Assembly: GCA_024400935.1 (NCBI GenBank)
Contig: JAKSLZ010000017.1
Location: 1 to 43,882, forward strand
Length of the DNA stretch: 43,882 nt
Origin: Muribaculaceae bacterium
Lineage (GTDB): Bacteria; Bacteroidota; Bacteroidia; Bacteroidales; Muribaculaceae
Reading direction: 5' to 3'
Shown here: piece by piece, positions 25,984 through 33,588 of the stretch
How positions within the stretch are numbered: the stretch's first letter is position 1
Layout: each line of letters begins with the position of its first letter
Program-made: the position numbers and the translations under genes
The notes under the pieces: generated by a model
Database searches by the model: none
The model's input: only the letters and a program-made list of their open reading frames with translations
Told to the model about the DNA's origin: nothing

Positions 25984-26517
25984 TTACAATTCCAGCAGAC
26001 CCATAGGCAGGTTCATCTCCATCACCTTGGCGTCTATGTCGAGCGAGACAATGAAGTCATCGGCGGCAGGTATCTGCACCTCATCCCCGTCGGGACGCTC
26101 GACGATGAACAGCACGTTCTCAGTGGCATCGTCCACATCAGCGATAGTACCTATCTCGGTCCCGTCATCGGCTACCATCTTGAACCCTATGAAGTAATCG
26201 ATGGGCAGCTCGTCGCAATCTTCCTCATCGCTCAGCGACTCATACTCGCTCTTGAGCACATAGATGTCCTTGTTGACGAGCAGTGCGGCTTCTACCTCAC
26301 TGGCAATGCCGTCGATGGTGAGCAGTGCGGTTGACGCTCCCTTGGGACGCATCGCCTCCACAAAGAATGGGACAAAGATGCCGTCAATGTCGCTCACGAG
26401 ACAAGAGAATGAGCCCAAGACGTCAATGTCGACATCTATTGATGCCGATATCTCACCGTTAACCCCATGGGGCTTGTTGTAGCGACCTATCTCTATTATA
26501 TCGTCTCTGAGTATCAT
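25984..26517 (-). CDS. rimM: Ribosome maturation factor RimM
   Basis: A 177-aa protein needed for late 30S maturation (16S rRNA head domain, S19 partner). The N-terminal beta-barrel begins with EIGRYNKPHGVNGEISASI, the standard RimM opening (G-x-PHG-x-x-G). The C-terminal PRC-barrel contains DYFIGFKMVADDGTEIGTIADVDD and a segment matching the usual IPA motif (VQIPAADDFIVSLD). The start overlaps the DUF4290 stop by 4 nt (ATGA), indicating translational coupling. It is more acidic than most RimM proteins but has the normal length. Confidence 0.95.
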   Translation of the reverse strand: MILRDDIIEIGRYNKPHGVNGEISASIDVDIDVLGSFSCLVSDIDGIFVPFFVEAMRPKGASTALLTIDGIASEVEAALLVNKDIYVLKSEYESLSDEEDCDELPIDYFIGFKMVADDGTEIGTIADVDDATENVLFIVERPDGDEVQIPAADDFIVSLDIDAKVMEMNLPMGLLEL

Positions 26518-27107
26518 TTCTTCTTTTTCTTCTTGCCGCCATTGTTTTGCTGCGGAGCCTCTTTGAACTCGTGCAGCGAGTGGGTGTCGACATGCAGGTT
26601 GATGCGACCCCTTGAATAGTTATAGAGGTCCTTGAAGATCTTGCCGTCTTCCACATCCTCTTTATTGATTTGGAAGATGAGCTTCTTCATGTGGTTGGCC
26701 AGCAGCATCACCAGCGCGTCACGTTCCTCTCCCTCGGGATACTCGGCAGCACGGTCGATCATGCGCTCTATGATTTTACCATAATGGCGATACTTGATGG
26801 GCTCGAGCTGATACTTGAGCATCTCGGGCTTGCTGTCAAGGTTGTCCTGCTTCACCACCTCATAGGGGTAGTCGATGTCAAGCTTAAAGTCGCTCATGAT
26901 GGCAAGGTGGTCCCACAGCTTGCGCTTGTAGCCCTCCTCGGTGCGGTTCTCAGGAAACATGTTGTCCATTATGGAAACGATGGTGAAGGCGCAGCGGTTG
27001 CGCTCTTCGCGATCAGCAATTTCCATGCAGTGGTCTACCATCTGCTGCACATTGCGGCCATATTCGGGTAACAACAGTTGCTTGAGTTGTGAGTTGTATG
27101 TTAACAT
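26514..27107 (-). CDS. DUF4290 domain protein
   Basis: 197 aa from the ATG at 27107 (MLTYNSQLKQLLLPEYGRN). The upstream in-frame ATG would overlap the promoter and lacks conservation with the family's usual start. The sequence fits DUF4290, a Bacteroidetes-specific family of unknown function that regularly precedes rimM or murA-like genes. It is largely helical with conserved RNRCAFTIV and NMFPENR-type motifs, and ends in a lysine-rich tail (GGKKKKKK) that could bind RNA or ribosomes (inference). First gene of the operon, coupled to rimM by an ATGA overlap. Confidence 0.9.
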   Translation of the reverse strand: MLTYNSQLKQLLLPEYGRNVQQMVDHCMEIADREERNRCAFTIVSIMDNMFPENRTEEGYKRKLWDHLAIMSDFKLDIDYPYEVVKQDNLDSKPEMLKYQLEPIKYRHYGKIIERMIDRAAEYPEGEERDALVMLLANHMKKLIFQINKEDVEDGKIFKDLYNYSRGRINLHVDTHSLHEFKEAPQQNNGGKKKKKK

Positions 27108-27134
27108 AAAGTCTTTTTCCTTAAATACAAAATG

Positions 27135-27165
27135 CAAAGTTAGTCATTTTTTTGTTATAATGAAA
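27135..27165 (-). promoter_or_regulatory. Promoter of the DUF4290-rimM operon
   Basis: On the minus strand, TTTC (27165-27162), a 19-nt spacer and TAACTTTG (27142-27135). It gives a leader of about 20 nt before the ATG at 27107 and supports that start. Confidence 0.7.
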
Positions 27166-27188
27166 CCCATTTAAGGTTTCGGGCGGTG

Positions 27189-27884
27189 TCACAACACCTT
27201 TTTCTTGGGGGTTGTGGCCTGAAACTCCTTGAGATAAAGCGGAGTCGAGTAAGCCACGTCGATAAACCTCGATTCTCTGAAGGCTTTCTCGGCCAGTGCC
27301 GTCATCTCCAGTGCAACAGGCTTTACGCCATCAATGAAGATGGCATTGGGATGCTTGATCACGTCTTTAGCCTTAGTCGAGCCATTGCCCATGAACACCA
27401 CTTTGTGGCTGTCGAGCAACGATGCAAACGACTGCTCGTCGAGTATCATGGCCTGGGGCTCTACCACCGCCTCCAAAGCGGGGTTATAGGCGGCAGTGTA
27501 CACCTCCATGCGGCGGGCATCTATCATGGGGACATAGATCAAGTCGTCCTCATCAAAGAAATTATTGAACATGGCGCTCACAACCAGCAGCTGCAACGTG
27601 TTGATGCCAATGAGGGGGACATCCATGCCGAAGGCAAGTCCCTTGGCTTCGCTCAGCCCTATGCGCAGTCCTGTATAGCTGCCGGGCCCCATGCTCACCG
27701 CGATGGCATCCAACTTGAGCTCACGGGTGCGCACATAGTCGAGCGCATCCTTTACATAAGCACTGAGAAGCGTAGCGTGGGTGGGACCGTCATAATTCTC
27801 GTGGTGTTCAAGAATCTGTCCTTCGCTGCTCAATGCCACTGAGCACACCTCGGTTGATGTTTCTATACTGAGTATTGTTGCCAT
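27189..27884 (-). CDS. tsaB: tRNA threonylcarbamoyladenosine biosynthesis protein TsaB
   Basis: 231 aa, normal TsaB length. The ASKHA fold is evident from ILSIETSTEVCSVAL at the N-terminus and SMGPGSYTGLRIGLSEAKGLAFG near residues 65-87, the family signature. TsaB pairs with TsaD (and TsaE) to form t6A37 on ANN-decoding tRNAs in the cytoplasm. It is transcribed from its own -7 box and ends 47 bp before the promoter of the DUF4290 operon. Confidence 0.96.
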   Translation of the reverse strand: MATILSIETSTEVCSVALSSEGQILEHHENYDGPTHATLLSAYVKDALDYVRTRELKLDAIAVSMGPGSYTGLRIGLSEAKGLAFGMDVPLIGINTLQLLVVSAMFNNFFDEDDLIYVPMIDARRMEVYTAAYNPALEAVVEPQAMILDEQSFASLLDSHKVVFMGNGSTKAKDVIKHPNAIFIDGVKPVALEMTALAEKAFRESRFIDVAYSTPLYLKEFQATTPKKKVL

Positions 27885-27913
27885 ATTTCAATATTTCCTT
27901 TTGTTCCAAAATG

Positions 27914-27921
27914 CAAAGTTA
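27914..27921 (-). promoter_or_regulatory. -7 box of tsaB
   Basis: TAACTTTG on the minus strand, 29 nt before the start codon. A TTTC at 27947-27944 is 22 nt upstream, slightly beyond the usual spacing. Confidence 0.6.
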
Positions 27922-27994
27922 CTCATAAGTATCTAACTAACGGGAAAATTACACATAAAAAACGTCAAAACTTATACATTATTAACAACTTTGG

Positions 27995-28377
27995 ACTATC
28001 TTTGCAACTATACACCAATAGGACTATCTCGTGCAAATCTCGCTCTAACTGACAGAAATTAAAAGAAATTTGAAGAAATTTTTTTACTTCGTATTCTTAT
28101 TCAGACTAAAAGAACATAAAAGACACGAATTTTAATTTTAATTTCTTTAAATTTCTGTAAGTTTTAAGCCTGGTTTTGCCCATTGGAACCCATTGGTGTA
28201 TAGTTACACTATCTTTGCAACTATACACCAATACTCCTTTTTGCATAATCGCCGCACGGATCTCACAGATTTCATGGATTAATCATATAATTACTTATTT
28301 TCTCAGATTAAAAATCAGCGAGTTCTGCGAGTTCTGCGAGTTCTGCGCGAGATAATCCCCACTGGTGTATAGTTACT
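27995..28377. repeat. Repeat-structured intergenic region between tsaB and lepA
   Basis: A block beginning ACTATCTTTGCAACTATACA and ending CCAATA occurs twice in direct orientation (27995-28020 and 28207-28232). Its GTGTATAGTT core also appears inverted at 28195-28204 and 28364-28373. Between the direct copies is a large inverted repeat: ACAGAAATTAAAAGAAATT (28051-28069) pairs with its near-complement at 28141-28159, one mismatch in 19. Each direct copy carries a TATCTTTG that matches the -7 promoter consensus. No gene is visible. Confidence 0.7.
28320..28346. repeat. Three tandem copies of a 9-bp repeat
   Basis: GAGTTCTGC is repeated three times without interruption, followed by a partial GCGAG. 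It lies inside the repeat-rich tsaB-lepA spacer. The unit length (9 bp) is the same as in the array at 16003-16083, with unrelated sequence. Confidence 0.75.
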
Positions 28378-28392
28378 CTTCTGTCTAAAAAC

Positions 28393-28428
28393 ACACTGGC
28401 TGCACAGAGGTTTCCATGCAGCCAGTGT
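28393..28428 (-). terminator. Rho-independent terminator of lepA
   Basis: ACACTGGCTGCA (28393-28404) pairs perfectly with TGCAGCCAGTGT (28417-28428), a 12-bp stem with a 12-nt loop. On the minus strand it is followed by TGTTTTTA. It lies 20 nt after the lepA stop. Confidence 0.9.
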
Positions 28429-28448
28429 TGTATCTGGAATCTAACGAT

Positions 28449-30236
28449 TTAGTCAAGCTTGAGAACGGCGAGGAATGCCTTCTGGGGCACCTGCACGTTG
28501 CCTATCTGTTTCATGCGCTTCTTACCGGCCTTCTGTTTCTCGAGCAGCTTGCGTTTACGGCTCACGTCACCACCATAACACTTGGCAGTCACGTCCTTGC
28601 GCACCTGCTTCACAGTCTCGCGGGCCACAATCTTGCCGCCTATGGCAGCCTGGATGGCGATGTCATATTGCTGGCGGGGCAACAGTTCCTTGAGTTTCTC
28701 GCACATGCGGCGACCAAGCGACACAGCGTTGTCCACGTGTGTGAGCGCACTCAGCGCATCCACCGGCTGGCCGTTAAGAAGGATATCGAGTTTGATGAGC
28801 CTTGAGTCACGATAGCCGCTGATGAAGTAGTCAAACGACGCATATCCCTTGCTGATGCTCTTGAGTTTGTCATAGAAGTCAATCACAATTTCTCCCAGGG
28901 GGATGTCAAATGTGAGCTCCAGACGGTTACCAGAGATATATTCCTGCTTCACCAGTTCACCGCGTTTAGCCAGACACAGGGTGATGATGGGACCCATGAA
29001 GTCGGCAAGCGTGATGATTGACGCGCGTATGTAAGGCTCTTCGATGTGCTCTATCAGCGTGATGTCGGGCAGTCCGGCCGGGTTGTGCACCTCGGTCATC
29101 TCACCCTTCTTGTCATACACCTTGTAAGACACGTTGGGCACGGTGGTAATCACCTCCATGTTGAATTCACGGCTGAGGCGTTCCTGCACAATCTCCATAT
29201 GCAGCAGACCCAGGAAGCCGCAGCGGAAACCAAAGCCCAACGCTACCGACGACTCGGGAGTGAACGTCAACGCAGCATCGTTGAGCTGCAGTTTCTCGAG
29301 CGACGCACGCAGGTTCTCAAAGTCTTCGGGCTCAATGGGATAAACACCGGCAAACACCATGGGCTTAACCTCCTGGAAACCCTCGATGGCCTTGTCACAT
29401 GGCGTATCAACATGCGTGATGGTATCGCCCACACGCACCTCAACCGAGTTCTTGATACCCGAGATGATATATCCCACATTACCAGCACTGAGTTCCTGGC
29501 GGGGAGCAAGCTGCAACTTGAGCACACCCATCTCGTCCACATGATATTCCTTCTCAGTGTTGACAAACTTCACAAAGTCGTTCTTCTTGATGCAACCGTT
29601 GAGTATCTTGAAATACACGATGATGCCACGGAAGGGGTTAAACACCGAGTCAAAGATAAGAGCCTGCAGCGGAGCCTTGGGGTCACCCTTGGGAGCAGGT
29701 ATGCGCTTCACTATGGCCTCCATAATCTCAGGAATACCCACACCAGTGCGTGCACTGCAACGAATGATGTCCTCGGGATCGCAGCCCAGCAGTTCCACGA
29801 TTTCGTCCTCAACCTCGTCAGGATGAGCGCTATCCATGTCAATCTTGTTGATAACAGGGATAATCTCCAGTCCATTGTCAATGGCCATATAGAGGTTAGA
29901 GATGGTCTGAGCCTGAACACCTTGTGTAGCATCCACAACCAGCACGGCACCCTCGCAGGCGGCGATAGAGCGCGACACCTCATACGAGAAGTCGACGTGT
30001 CCCGGAGTGTCAATCAGGTTGAGAGTATATTTAGTGCCGTCGAGCATATAGTCCATCTGGATGGCATGGCTCTTGATAGTGATGCCACGCTCGCGCTCAA
30101 GGTCCATATCGTCAAGCACCTGAGCCTGCAAGTCCTTGCCCGAAACCGTGTTTGTGTACTCAAGCAGACGGTCGGCAAGCGTACTCTTACCATGGTCAAT
30201 GTGTGCAACGATGCAGAAGTTTCTTATCTTATCCAT
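28449..30236 (-). CDS. lepA: Elongation factor 4 (LepA)
   Basis: A 595-aa translational GTPase of normal length. G1 is AHIDHGKST (residues 11-19), DTPGHVDF is G3 and NKIDMDSA is G4. The C-terminal LepA-specific domain ends in [13 protein letters not shown], and [23 protein letters not shown] is the EF-G-like domain V segment. It binds the ribosome and influences initiation and translocation. It is monocistronic, with a perfect consensus promoter and a strong terminator. Long antisense ORFs across it are by-products of codon bias. Confidence 0.98.
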   Translation of the reverse strand: MDKIRNFCIVAHIDHGKSTLADRLLEYTNTVSGKDLQAQVLDDMDLERERGITIKSHAIQMDYMLDGTKYTLNLIDTPGHVDFSYEVSRSIAACEGAVLVVDATQGVQAQTISNLYMAIDNGLEIIPVINKIDMDSAHPDEVEDEIVELLGCDPEDIIRCSARTGVGIPEIMEAIVKRIPAPKGDPKAPLQALIFDSVFNPFRGIIVYFKILNGCIKKNDFVKFVNTEKEYHVDEMGVLKLQLAPRQELSAGNVGYIISGIKNSVEVRVGDTITHVDTPCDKAIEGFQEVKPMVFAGVYPIEPEDFENLRASLEKLQLNDAALTFTPESSVALGFGFRCGFLGLLHMEIVQERLSREFNMEVITTVPNVSYKVYDKKGEMTEVHNPAGLPDITLIEHIEEPYIRASIITLADFMGPIITLCLAKRGELVKQEYISGNRLELTFDIPLGEIVIDFYDKLKSISKGYASFDYFISGYRDSRLIKLDILLNGQPVDALSALTHVDNAVSLGRRMCEKLKELLPRQQYDIAIQAAIGGKIVARETVKQVRKDVTAKCYGGDVSRKRKLLEKQKAGKKRMKQIGNVQVPQKAFLAVLKLD

Positions 30237-30258
30237 AAATCAATAGTCAATATTTTTG

Positions 30259-30289
30259 CAAAGTTACTGAAATTAATTGACTCTACAAA
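30259..30289 (-). promoter_or_regulatory. Promoter of lepA
   Basis: TTTG (30289-30286), exactly 19 nt, then TAACTTTG (30266-30259) on the minus strand: a full match to the Bacteroidetes consensus, 22 nt before the start codon. Confidence 0.85.
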
Positions 30290-30398
30290 ATCAACAGTGA
30301 TGTTAAACAAACAAGTGCCTGACACCAAATCAAAGCCAAATTCAATAGTCATAACCGATTCCAAGCAATACATAGAGACTCTTGCTGAAACAAAAGAA

Positions 30399-30425
30399 GC
30401 CGAACGCAAAGTCTAAGCATTCGGC
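30399..30425 (-). terminator. Terminator of the small lipoprotein gene
   Basis: GCCGAACGC and GCATTCGGC form a 9-bp stem (one G-U pair) with a 9-nt loop. On the minus strand it is followed by TTCTTTTGTTT. It lies 41 nt after the lipoprotein stop and upstream of the lepA promoter. Confidence 0.8.
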
Positions 30426-30465
30426 ATTACTAGATGAATTATACAACACCTATGTATCCTATCTA

Positions 30466-31008
30466 TTACGGTACAACATCTGTTTCATCCCTTGCATTCA
30501 CAAAATGTTTATCACTAAAAATGATGGAATAATACTTGGTATATTTGTTATCGCTAGGGATTAACAGCGAAATATTCGACAACTTGTCTTTAGTCATGCC
30601 TGTGTACTCATTGCCAAAGTGTTGATTATAAATGCGCATGTCATTCAAACAAAGACTTTGTACATAGGCCAACAACTCGTCCTGGCTCACCTGATCCATG
30701 GGCACATAAACCGATACCTTGTAAAAACCAAGTGGATCAAAATCGTCTGCCAAACGCTGCTTAGTTGTGTAATATTGGTATATCACATTATTGAGTCCAT
30801 AAACCGTAGTTTTAGTCGCTTCAGGAAAAAAATCACTATCTTCCATCTTAACATCTCCTAAAGCAGATTTAAGAGTATTGATATCAGCATACCACTTCAT
30901 GTACGGAAGTTCGAAAACTTTCTTTGGTTCTGGTTCGTTGTCACCACAAGAGCCCAACACCACAGCAAGTATAAGCGACAATGTCGCTAGAATCCAATTT
31001 CGTTTCAT
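30466..31008 (-). CDS. Small lipoprotein of unknown function
   Basis: 180 aa with a lipoprotein signal peptide: MKRNWILATLSLILAVVLGS followed by the lipidated C21. After a short D/E/P linker comes a compact alpha/beta domain (WYADINTLKSALG, VIYQYYTTKQRLADDFDPLGFY, a strand with VSVYVPMDQVSQDELLAYV). There is no membrane segment besides the signal. I do not recognise the family. It has its own strong promoter and terminator, so it is an independent unit. It is more AT-rich than neighbouring genes, which could indicate a lineage-specific gene. Confidence 0.75.
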   Translation of the reverse strand: MKRNWILATLSLILAVVLGSCGDNEPEPKKVFELPYMKWYADINTLKSALGDVKMEDSDFFPEATKTTVYGLNNVIYQYYTTKQRLADDFDPLGFYKVSVYVPMDQVSQDELLAYVQSLCLNDMRIYNQHFGNEYTGMTKDKLSNISLLIPSDNKYTKYYSIIFSDKHFVNARDETDVVP

Positions 31009-31033
31009 AATCTATTAATTTTTATATGTTTTG

Positions 31034-31064
31034 CAAAATTAAAAAAATTACTTGTAAAATCAAA
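31034..31064 (-). promoter_or_regulatory. Promoter of the lipoprotein gene
   Basis: TTTG (31064-31061), 19 nt, TAATTTTG (31041-31034) on the minus strand, 26 nt before the start codon: a full consensus match. Confidence 0.8.
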
Positions 31065-31655
31065 CACACAATCTACCCCCCCCATTTTTTAACACAAATT
31101 AAATTTTATTTTTAATATATGTTAAGACTAACATCACATTAAAAAGGTTGACAGTATTAGAGCGGTTAAGTTTACAAGTTAACTAAAAAAGTTTACAACG
31201 TTACTGCAGGGGTTGTCATGAAGTTTTGGAACAATTTGCAGTAGCATAGGTTTCGTCAGTTCCTTGGAGCCCAAGGAACTCGGCGCAAGTTACATCATTT
31301 CTTATTACCGTGCAATTATCCCGTCGTGATTTACCTCGCCTTCGGCTCCCTGCCGTGGTGCGAAAGTGCGCTTCTTCCACTTCTGCGCCACTTTGCCCAG
31401 AACAGGCATCGTGGACGACACGCCACCCAAGGCAAAACCTCGGAGAGGTCAAGAGCCTCGGATGAGCCTCCGACGTCCACCCTCCCATCGCAGCCGCCCC
31501 GTGCCCGTGATCGTGCAAAAAGGGGTGGCTTCTTGCTCAAAATAATGCTTACTAAGAACTGCAAGAATGAGCAGAGTTTTCATTCCAGAAGCTGACTTCG
31601 TCTTCTCGGCCAAAAGCAAGAAAGCTCACTATGGCTCTCGCTGCTCCATCGGGTG
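31065..31655. other. Non-coding region with composition break and hairpin
   Basis: The right-to-left upstream part (31065-31200) is very AT-rich with a C8 run near 31076-31083. From about 31256 the sequence becomes GC-rich. It begins with a perfect hairpin GTTCCTTGG-AGC-CCAAGGAAC (31259-31279) and continues to about 31655. Short overlapping ORFs occur on both strands here, but none has codon structure or a recognisable product. It looks like a decayed gene or a dispersed repeat copy next to the kinase 3' end. Confidence 0.4.
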
Positions 31656-33536
31656 TTACTTAGAGAGGCCGAGGCGCAAGCCAAGGTAATTGCGGTTGAA
31701 GTCGGACGAACGCCAGTAGCGATTAGTCAAACGGCTACTCCACTTGCCAGTGTACCAGCACCCGCCGCGATCTATTCGGCGAGAGCCACTGTTGGGACCT
31801 GTTGGATTGACCTGTGATGTGCTGCTATAGAGACCTTCCCTATCCTGGCACCACTCCGCCACATTGCCACTCATGTCATAAATGCCAAGTTCGTTGGACG
31901 ACATTTGAGCCACAGGCTGTGTCATGCCGCCGCTGTTACCGTCATACCATGCCACGTCATCGATATTGTTACTTCCACTATACTGGTAGTGGTTGCTTTT
32001 ATTGCCACCACGGGCAGCAAATTCCCACTCGGCCTCGGAGGGGAGACGGAACTGCTCACCAGTCAACTCATTTAATTTCATAATGAATTCCTGACAGTCA
32101 TTCCATGAAACGCACTCCACAGGCAGGGCACCTCCTCTGAAATGGGATGGATTGCTGCCCATGACTGCCTGCCATAGATTTTGGGTCACCTCGGTTTTGC
32201 CAATATAATAGTCGTTTGTCAATGTAACCTCGTGAGCAGGAATTTCTCTTTCATCCGGTTTATCTTGTTCGGGAGTTGCGCCCATTTCAAATGTACCGCC
32301 CTTGACAAGAACCATATCAAACGACACGCCATTAACGTTATATTTCTTTATAGGCTCAGGTTCCTCTTGAGAGGTGTTTTCTTCAACATTTTCTATTACA
32401 TTCTCTACAACTTCACCTTCATCTTCTGCTAACGACCGTGTGTCACCTTCTCTGGCATATACCAGTATAACGGCTAATGCAACACAAACTACTCCCATCA
32501 GAGCCCACAGCCATGCATTGTTTTCCTTCTTCACCGGCTGCGTTGTTTTCCTGACTTTTTCTCTTTCCTGTCGATTAACCCACATCTTTTCAATAGGTTT
32601 ATCTACCTCCACTACCGTTGCCTCTACCAGGGTGTCATCTTTCACATTACTCACAGTAGTATCGCGACTCAGGGCAGCAATGAATGCCCAGGCGGTCTTG
32701 AGGCGGTCGCGCTTGCGGCTCTTCATCGCCTGGCAGATGGCAGCGATAGCCTGCTGGCTCACTCCGCGGGCAACGAGTTGATCAACGGGGATGCCGTTGT
32801 TGTCAATAAAAGAGGCATTAGGCGGTGTGTTGCCTGTGAGTAGTTTAAAGAAAGTTGCTCCTAGGGCATAGACGTCAGTCTCGGGAGAGAATGTGCCCAC
32901 ACCGCCCAGCATGTACTGCTCTGTCGGTGCATACCCTTCGCTAATGCCCACAGGGGTGGAGCTGGTCTGGCCTCCTGACTTGGAGTCATACTGCTTGGCT
33001 AGGCCGAAGTCGATGAGCACGGTCTCGCCTTTCTCATTGAGCATGATGTTGCTGGGCTTCACGTCCAGATGGGTCATCTTGTGCCGGTGGATATAGTCGA
33101 GCGCCGAGGCTATCTGCTTGATGTAGCGAGTGGCGACTGGCTCAGACAGATACCCTTCTTTCTTCACCTTGTCGCTGAGCGATCCGCATGGGGCATACTC
33201 CATCACGTAGTAGGCAGTGCCGTTCTCCTCAAACACGTCGATAGTGCGCACAATATTGGGATGGTTGAAACGGGCAATGTTGCGGGCTTCCTTGAGGAAC
33301 TTCTCACGGTAGCGCTCCACAGTTTCTCGTGCTCCTTCGGTACCCAGCGTGACATGGCTTGAGCTCTCTTCACGGCTGCACATCTCCTTCATGAAAAACT
33401 CCTTGACGGCAACCTTGCGCATAAGGCCGCTCTGCATCGCCAGGTAGGTGATGCCGAAACCACCCTGCCCCAGCACACTCAGTATCTTGTAGCGTCCTCC
33501 CTGCAACAGAGAACCATTATTCAATGTTTGTCCCAT
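31656..33536 (-). CDS. Membrane Ser/Thr protein kinase with extracytoplasmic FGE-like domain
   Basis: 626 aa. Residues about 15-290 are a Hanks-type kinase: GQGGFG at 23-28, K45 in VAVKEF, catalytic HLDVKPSN at 156-163, DFG at 176-178 and a P+1-type GYAPTEQY. All catalytic residues are present. One TM segment (341-361) separates it from an outside domain (about 400-626) of the formylglycine-generating-enzyme/sulfatase-modifying type (GGTFEMGA, KTEVTQNLWQAVMG, LPSEAEWEFAARGG, YDMSGNVAEWC, NYLGLRL). The C-terminal catalytic cysteine pair of true FGE is not seen: GGCWYTGKWSSRLTNRYW has one displaced Cys. The outside domain therefore probably binds a ligand. The gene lies 48 bp downstream of the 954-aa secreted protein gene and may be co-transcribed. 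Substrates are unknown. Confidence 0.93.
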   Translation of the reverse strand: MGQTLNNGSLLQGGRYKILSVLGQGGFGITYLAMQSGLMRKVAVKEFFMKEMCSREESSSHVTLGTEGARETVERYREKFLKEARNIARFNHPNIVRTIDVFEENGTAYYVMEYAPCGSLSDKVKKEGYLSEPVATRYIKQIASALDYIHRHKMTHLDVKPSNIMLNEKGETVLIDFGLAKQYDSKSGGQTSSTPVGISEGYAPTEQYMLGGVGTFSPETDVYALGATFFKLLTGNTPPNASFIDNNGIPVDQLVARGVSQQAIAAICQAMKSRKRDRLKTAWAFIAALSRDTTVSNVKDDTLVEATVVEVDKPIEKMWVNRQEREKVRKTTQPVKKENNAWLWALMGVVCVALAVILVYAREGDTRSLAEDEGEVVENVIENVEENTSQEEPEPIKKYNVNGVSFDMVLVKGGTFEMGATPEQDKPDEREIPAHEVTLTNDYYIGKTEVTQNLWQAVMGSNPSHFRGGALPVECVSWNDCQEFIMKLNELTGEQFRLPSEAEWEFAARGGNKSNHYQYSGSNNIDDVAWYDGNSGGMTQPVAQMSSNELGIYDMSGNVAEWCQDREGLYSSTSQVNPTGPNSGSRRIDRGGCWYTGKWSSRLTNRYWRSSDFNRNYLGLRLGLSK

Positions 33537-33559
33537 AATTATTTCTTTTTCATCGACAG

Positions 33560-33588
33560 CAAAAGTGTGGGCGAAACGACCTGGTCAA
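33560..33588 (-). promoter_or_regulatory. Possible promoter of the kinase gene
   Basis: On the minus strand, TTG (33588-33586) and 18 nt later CACTTTTG (33567-33560), one deviation from the -7 consensus. It overlaps the stop region of the upstream gene. Read-through from that gene is an alternative. Confidence 0.35.

Noticed and set aside
29046-30416. 456-aa ORF on the plus strand opposite lepA
   Set aside because: Entirely antisense to the well-supported lepA gene; its length follows from codon bias, and it has no promoter, family or signal.
31216-31595. Overlapping 77-100 aa ORFs on both strands downstream of the kinase
   Set aside because: Low-complexity composition, no start context and no family; more likely a repeat or decayed sequence.
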